Assembly: GCA_016762995.1 (NCBI GenBank)
Contig: JAESUT010000057.1
Coordinates: 42,184 to 49,740, forward strand
Origin: Gammaproteobacteria bacterium
GTDB taxonomy: Bacteria; Pseudomonadota; Gammaproteobacteria; Pseudomonadales; Pseudohongiellaceae
DNA length: 7,557 nucleotides
Direction: 5' to 3'
A program made the position numbers and the translations under genes. The notes beneath the pieces were generated by a model. It ran no database searches. It saw only the letters and a list, made by a program, of their open reading frames with translations, and had not been told where the DNA came from. Shown here one piece after another: positions 5,775 to 7,557 of this stretch (the stretch's first letter is position 1; the number at the start of each line of letters is the position of its first letter).

Positions 5775-6737
5775 TCAGACTTTTTTACCTTGAGCCTGCT
5801 TATCGGCATGATAGGAAGATCTCACTAAAGGCCCGCTAGCAACATGCTTAAACCCCAGTTTCTCTCCATAGAGACGCAGCTCATCGAATTCATCGGGATG
5901 CACGAAACGTTCTACCTTGAGATGATCCCTCGATGGCTGTAAATATTGCCCCAGTGTCACCATGTCAATGTTGTGAGCATACAGATCATCCATTACCTGT
6001 TTCACCTCACTAAGAGTCTCGCCCAGGCCGAGCATCAATCCAGACTTTGTCGTAACTGATCCCTTAAGGACTTTGTATCTCTTGAGTAATTCTAGGGACC
6101 AAGCATAGTCGGCACCGGGTCGGGCCTTCTTATACAATCTGGGCACCGTCTCCAGATTGTGATTGAACACATCCGGTGGCGCTTCCTTAAGAATGTCTAG
6201 AGCAATTTCCATTCTGCCGCGAAAATCTGGCACCAGCACTTCAACTTGAATGTCTGGATTCAACCTGCGCGTTTCGCTAATGCAGTTGGCAAAGTGTTGC
6301 GCACCACTGTCTTTCAAGTCATCGCGATCCACAGATGTGATCACCACGTAGCTCAAACCCATTTCACTGATGGCAGAAGCAAGCTCAATTGGCTCGTTTT
6401 CATTGAGAGGTTTTGGTTTCCCGTGGGCTACATCACAGAATGGGCAACGACGCGTACATATATCACCCATAATCATGAATGTGGCGGTGCCGTTGCTAAA
6501 GCATTCTCCTAGATTCGGGCAGGAGGCCTCCTCACAGACTGACGCAAGCTTATGCTCTCTTAGCTTCTTCTTGATGTGATTGATCTTCGGAGAGGCGGGA
6601 ATCTTTACGCGAATCCAAGCAGGCTTACTAAGAAGCTCTGTGGTGGGAATGACCTTCACTGGGATGCGGCGAACCTTATCCGCGCCTCGAAGCTTCTCTC
6701 CTTCTACCAATGTATTTCTTCGCTTTCTTTCCGCCAT
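5775..6737 (-). CDS. lipA: lipoyl synthase, radical SAM
   Basis: LipA inserts two sulfur atoms at C6 and C8 of octanoyl groups bound to lipoyl domains, the last step of protein lipoylation, using S-adenosylmethionine and two [4Fe-4S] clusters. At 320 residues it has the usual length. The auxiliary-cluster motif [12 protein letters not shown] gives Cys68, Cys73 and Cys79; the radical SAM motif CTRRCPFC gives Cys94, Cys98 and Cys101. The C-terminal RSSYHAD (306-312) carries the serine that also ligates the auxiliary cluster. [33 protein letters not shown] and LGQYLQPS are all conserved. It follows lipB on the same strand. The start is ATG 6737: it overlaps the TAA of a 26-codon leader ORF as TAATG and has only a weak GAGTGAG upstream, so translation may depend on coupling. 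The first 16 codons are near-duplicated in that leader. Confidence 0.98.
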   Translation of the reverse strand: MAERKRRNTLVEGEKLRGADKVRRIPVKVIPTTELLSKPAWIRVKIPASPKINHIKKKLREHKLASVCEEASCPNLGECFSNGTATFMIMGDICTRRCPFCDVAHGKPKPLNENEPIELASAISEMGLSYVVITSVDRDDLKDSGAQHFANCISETRRLNPDIQVEVLVPDFRGRMEIALDILKEAPPDVFNHNLETVPRLYKKARPGADYAWSLELLKRYKVLKGSVTTKSGLMLGLGETLSEVKQVMDDLYAHNIDMVTLGQYLQPSRDHLKVERFVHPDEFDELRLYGEKLGFKHVASGPLVRSSYHADKQAQGKKV

Positions 6738-6849
6738 TAGATTTGTATCTCACTCAGTCGAATTCGTAGAAGCTTTTCTCCTTCTACCAATGTATTTCTA
6801 CGTATTCTTTCAGCCATTAGATCAACATCTCAATCAGTCAAATTTATAG
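6690..6849. repeat. 80-bp tandem duplication of the lipB-lipA junction
   Basis: Two adjacent 80-bp units, 6770-6849 and 6690-6769, match at 67 of 80 positions by hand alignment. Read on the minus strand, each holds the last lipB codons and TGA, a 16-base spacer, then ATG and the first 16 lipA codons ending AAGCTT. The upstream unit carries the real lipB end (YKFD-stop) and a lipA-like head; the downstream unit carries a lipB-like tail (YEFD-stop in the matching frame) and the real lipA start. No gaps are needed to align them. Confidence 0.95.
6737..6817 (-). CDS. 26-codon leader ORF copied from the lipA N-terminus
   Basis: It begins at ATG 6817 and starts [16 protein letters not shown], against [16 protein letters not shown] in LipA, then continues with ten unrelated residues read from the second repeat unit. 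Its TAA overlaps the lipA ATG by one base (TAATG), the classic arrangement for termination-reinitiation coupling. Its start has the same upstream context as lipA (TGAG about 11 bases before ATCTAATGGC), so ribosomes able to start lipA should be able to start here. The lipB stop lies only 16 bases upstream. It could be a translated coupling leader or simply a by-product of the duplication; no product is proven. Confidence 0.5.
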   Translation of the reverse strand: MAERIRRNTLVEGEKLLRIRLSEIQI

Positions 6850-7532
6850 TATTCGGAATAACCTAACCCACACAGCAACTTGTTACTGAGCACCTTGCTC
6901 ACATCTTGCATGAGCGTGTCGGTCGCAGGGACATGGTCGGCGATCTGCGTGACAGCGAGGTCTTCAAAACCACATGGATTGATACGCGAGAATGGCTCTA
7001 GATCCATCTGCACATTTAGGCTCAAACCGTGATAGCTCCAACCATTGCGTATACGCAGTCCCAAGGCGGCTATTTTAGCATCATTCACGTACACACCGGG
7101 AGCCTTGACTCTATTGCCCGCCGCTATGCCAAATTCCCCGAGAGCCTGAATGATCGCCTTCTCGATAAGATCGACTAAGTCGCGTACACCCATCTTCCGG
7201 CGTTTCATATTCAGCAATAGGTACACTACCAATTGGCCCGGCCCGTGATACGTAACCTGACCACCTCGATCGATCTGCACTACAGGAATTTGAGCTGGGT
7301 TTAGGATGTGTTCCGCTTTGCCTGCCTGGCCTTGAGTAAAGACCGGCTTGTGGCTCAGCAGCCAAATTTCATCAACGCGATCTGGCTTGGCCTGTTCAAC
7401 CAAGTAACGCATGGATTTCCAGATTGGCTCATATTCCTGCAGCCCCAATCTACGGACGACTAACGGCGGATGAGCTTGACCCTCACCTGAACTTAACTCT
7501 GCATTGAAGTGTTTATAACTGCTGAGTATCAC
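6834..7532 (-). CDS. lipB: octanoyl-[acyl-carrier-protein]:protein octanoyltransferase
   Basis: LipB moves the octanoyl group from acyl carrier protein to the lysine of lipoyl domains in the pyruvate and 2-oxoglutarate dehydrogenases and the glycine cleavage H protein, making the substrate of LipA. All signature stretches are present: VFTQGQAGKAEHIL at 64-77, DRGGQVTYHGPGQ at 88-100, the catalytic Lys153 in AKIAALGLR and the catalytic Cys187 in INPCG. The Lys-Cys distance of 34 residues equals that in E. coli LipB. It is 232 residues, with about 20 extra at the N-terminus compared with E. coli. The start is GTG 7532: an in-frame stop lies just upstream, no ATG occurs before the conserved domain, and GTG follows the upstream gene's stop after one base (TAGAGTG), which suggests translational coupling in place of a strong ribosome binding site. 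Confidence 0.97.
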   Translation of the reverse strand: MILSSYKHFNAELSSGEGQAHPPLVVRRLGLQEYEPIWKSMRYLVEQAKPDRVDEIWLLSHKPVFTQGQAGKAEHILNPAQIPVVQIDRGGQVTYHGPGQLVVYLLLNMKRRKMGVRDLVDLIEKAIIQALGEFGIAAGNRVKAPGVYVNDAKIAALGLRIRNGWSYHGLSLNVQMDLEPFSRINPCGFEDLAVTQIADHVPATDTLMQDVSKVLSNKLLCGLGYSEYYKFD

Positions 7533-7533
7533 T

Positions 7534-7557
7534 CTATAAGACCATCTTCACACTTTC
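7534..7557 (-). CDS. C-terminal end of a DUF493 (YbeD-like) gene, truncated by window
   Basis: Only seven codons and a TAG are in the window, reading ESVKMVL-stop. E. coli YbeD, encoded immediately upstream of lipB, ends in IVRMVL, and this hydrophobic ending is typical of DUF493 proteins. The frame stops one base before the lipB GTG. The call rests on this short tail together with the conserved gene order ybeD-lipB-lipA. YbeD is a small ACT-like domain protein proposed to regulate lipoate metabolism, with no firmly established role. Confidence 0.65.
   Translation of the reverse strand, partial: ESVKMVL

Noticed and set aside
5748..5775. GC-rich stretch followed by five T on the minus strand after lipA, a possible terminator
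   Set aside because: Only a 4-bp AGGG/CCCT stem can be drawn with a long loop; too weak to separate lipA from the downstream gene.

Overview
The window looks like ordinary chromosome of a gammaproteobacterium of roughly balanced base composition, probably a marine, free-living lineage. The evidence is the gene order DUF493 tail - lipB - lipA, with LipA and LipB proteins that read closely like those of Escherichia coli, together with an exported M1 metallopeptidase followed by a DUF6702-type protein and an alkylglycerol-monooxygenase-like membrane oxygenase. No phage, insertion sequence, CRISPR array, tRNA or rRNA was seen. I found no obvious new defence or mobile system. The novelty is in small-scale structure: a duplicated gene junction in the lip operon and a repeat-rich intergenic region.

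Left part (1-3393): the last 82 codons of an Hsp70-family protein run rightward and converge, 17 bases apart, on a leftward two-gene unit. That unit is an exported M1-family zinc metallopeptidase (start 3235) whose 3' end overlaps the start of a small exported DUF6702-like protein. The 158-base gap upstream of the peptidase is shared with a rightward gene and holds candidate overlapping promoters and a perfect 9-bp inverted repeat just before the peptidase ribosome binding site.

Middle (3394-4985): an AGMO/sterol-desaturase-superfamily membrane protein runs rightward. It is followed by a 371-base gene-free stretch with three separate short tandem-repeat tracts (8 bp x5, 18 bp x3 plus a partial, 18 bp x2) and a strong hairpin followed by eight U on the minus strand. 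That hairpin is best read as the terminator of the lip operon arriving from the right.

Right part (4986-7557): a leftward operon with the tail of a DUF493 (YbeD-like) gene, lipB, a 26-codon leader ORF, lipA, and a membrane protein of unknown function. LipB transfers octanoyl groups to lipoyl domains and LipA inserts the two sulfurs, so the pair makes protein-bound lipoate. The lipB-lipA junction is present twice in tandem as an 80-bp unit, about 84% identical by hand alignment. The upstream copy carries a second lipA-like start and first codons, forming a mini-ORF whose TAA overlaps the true lipA ATG as TAATG. The differences between copies fall mainly at third codon positions in both the lipB-tail and lipA-head parts, which hints that they diverged as real gene ends before being joined.
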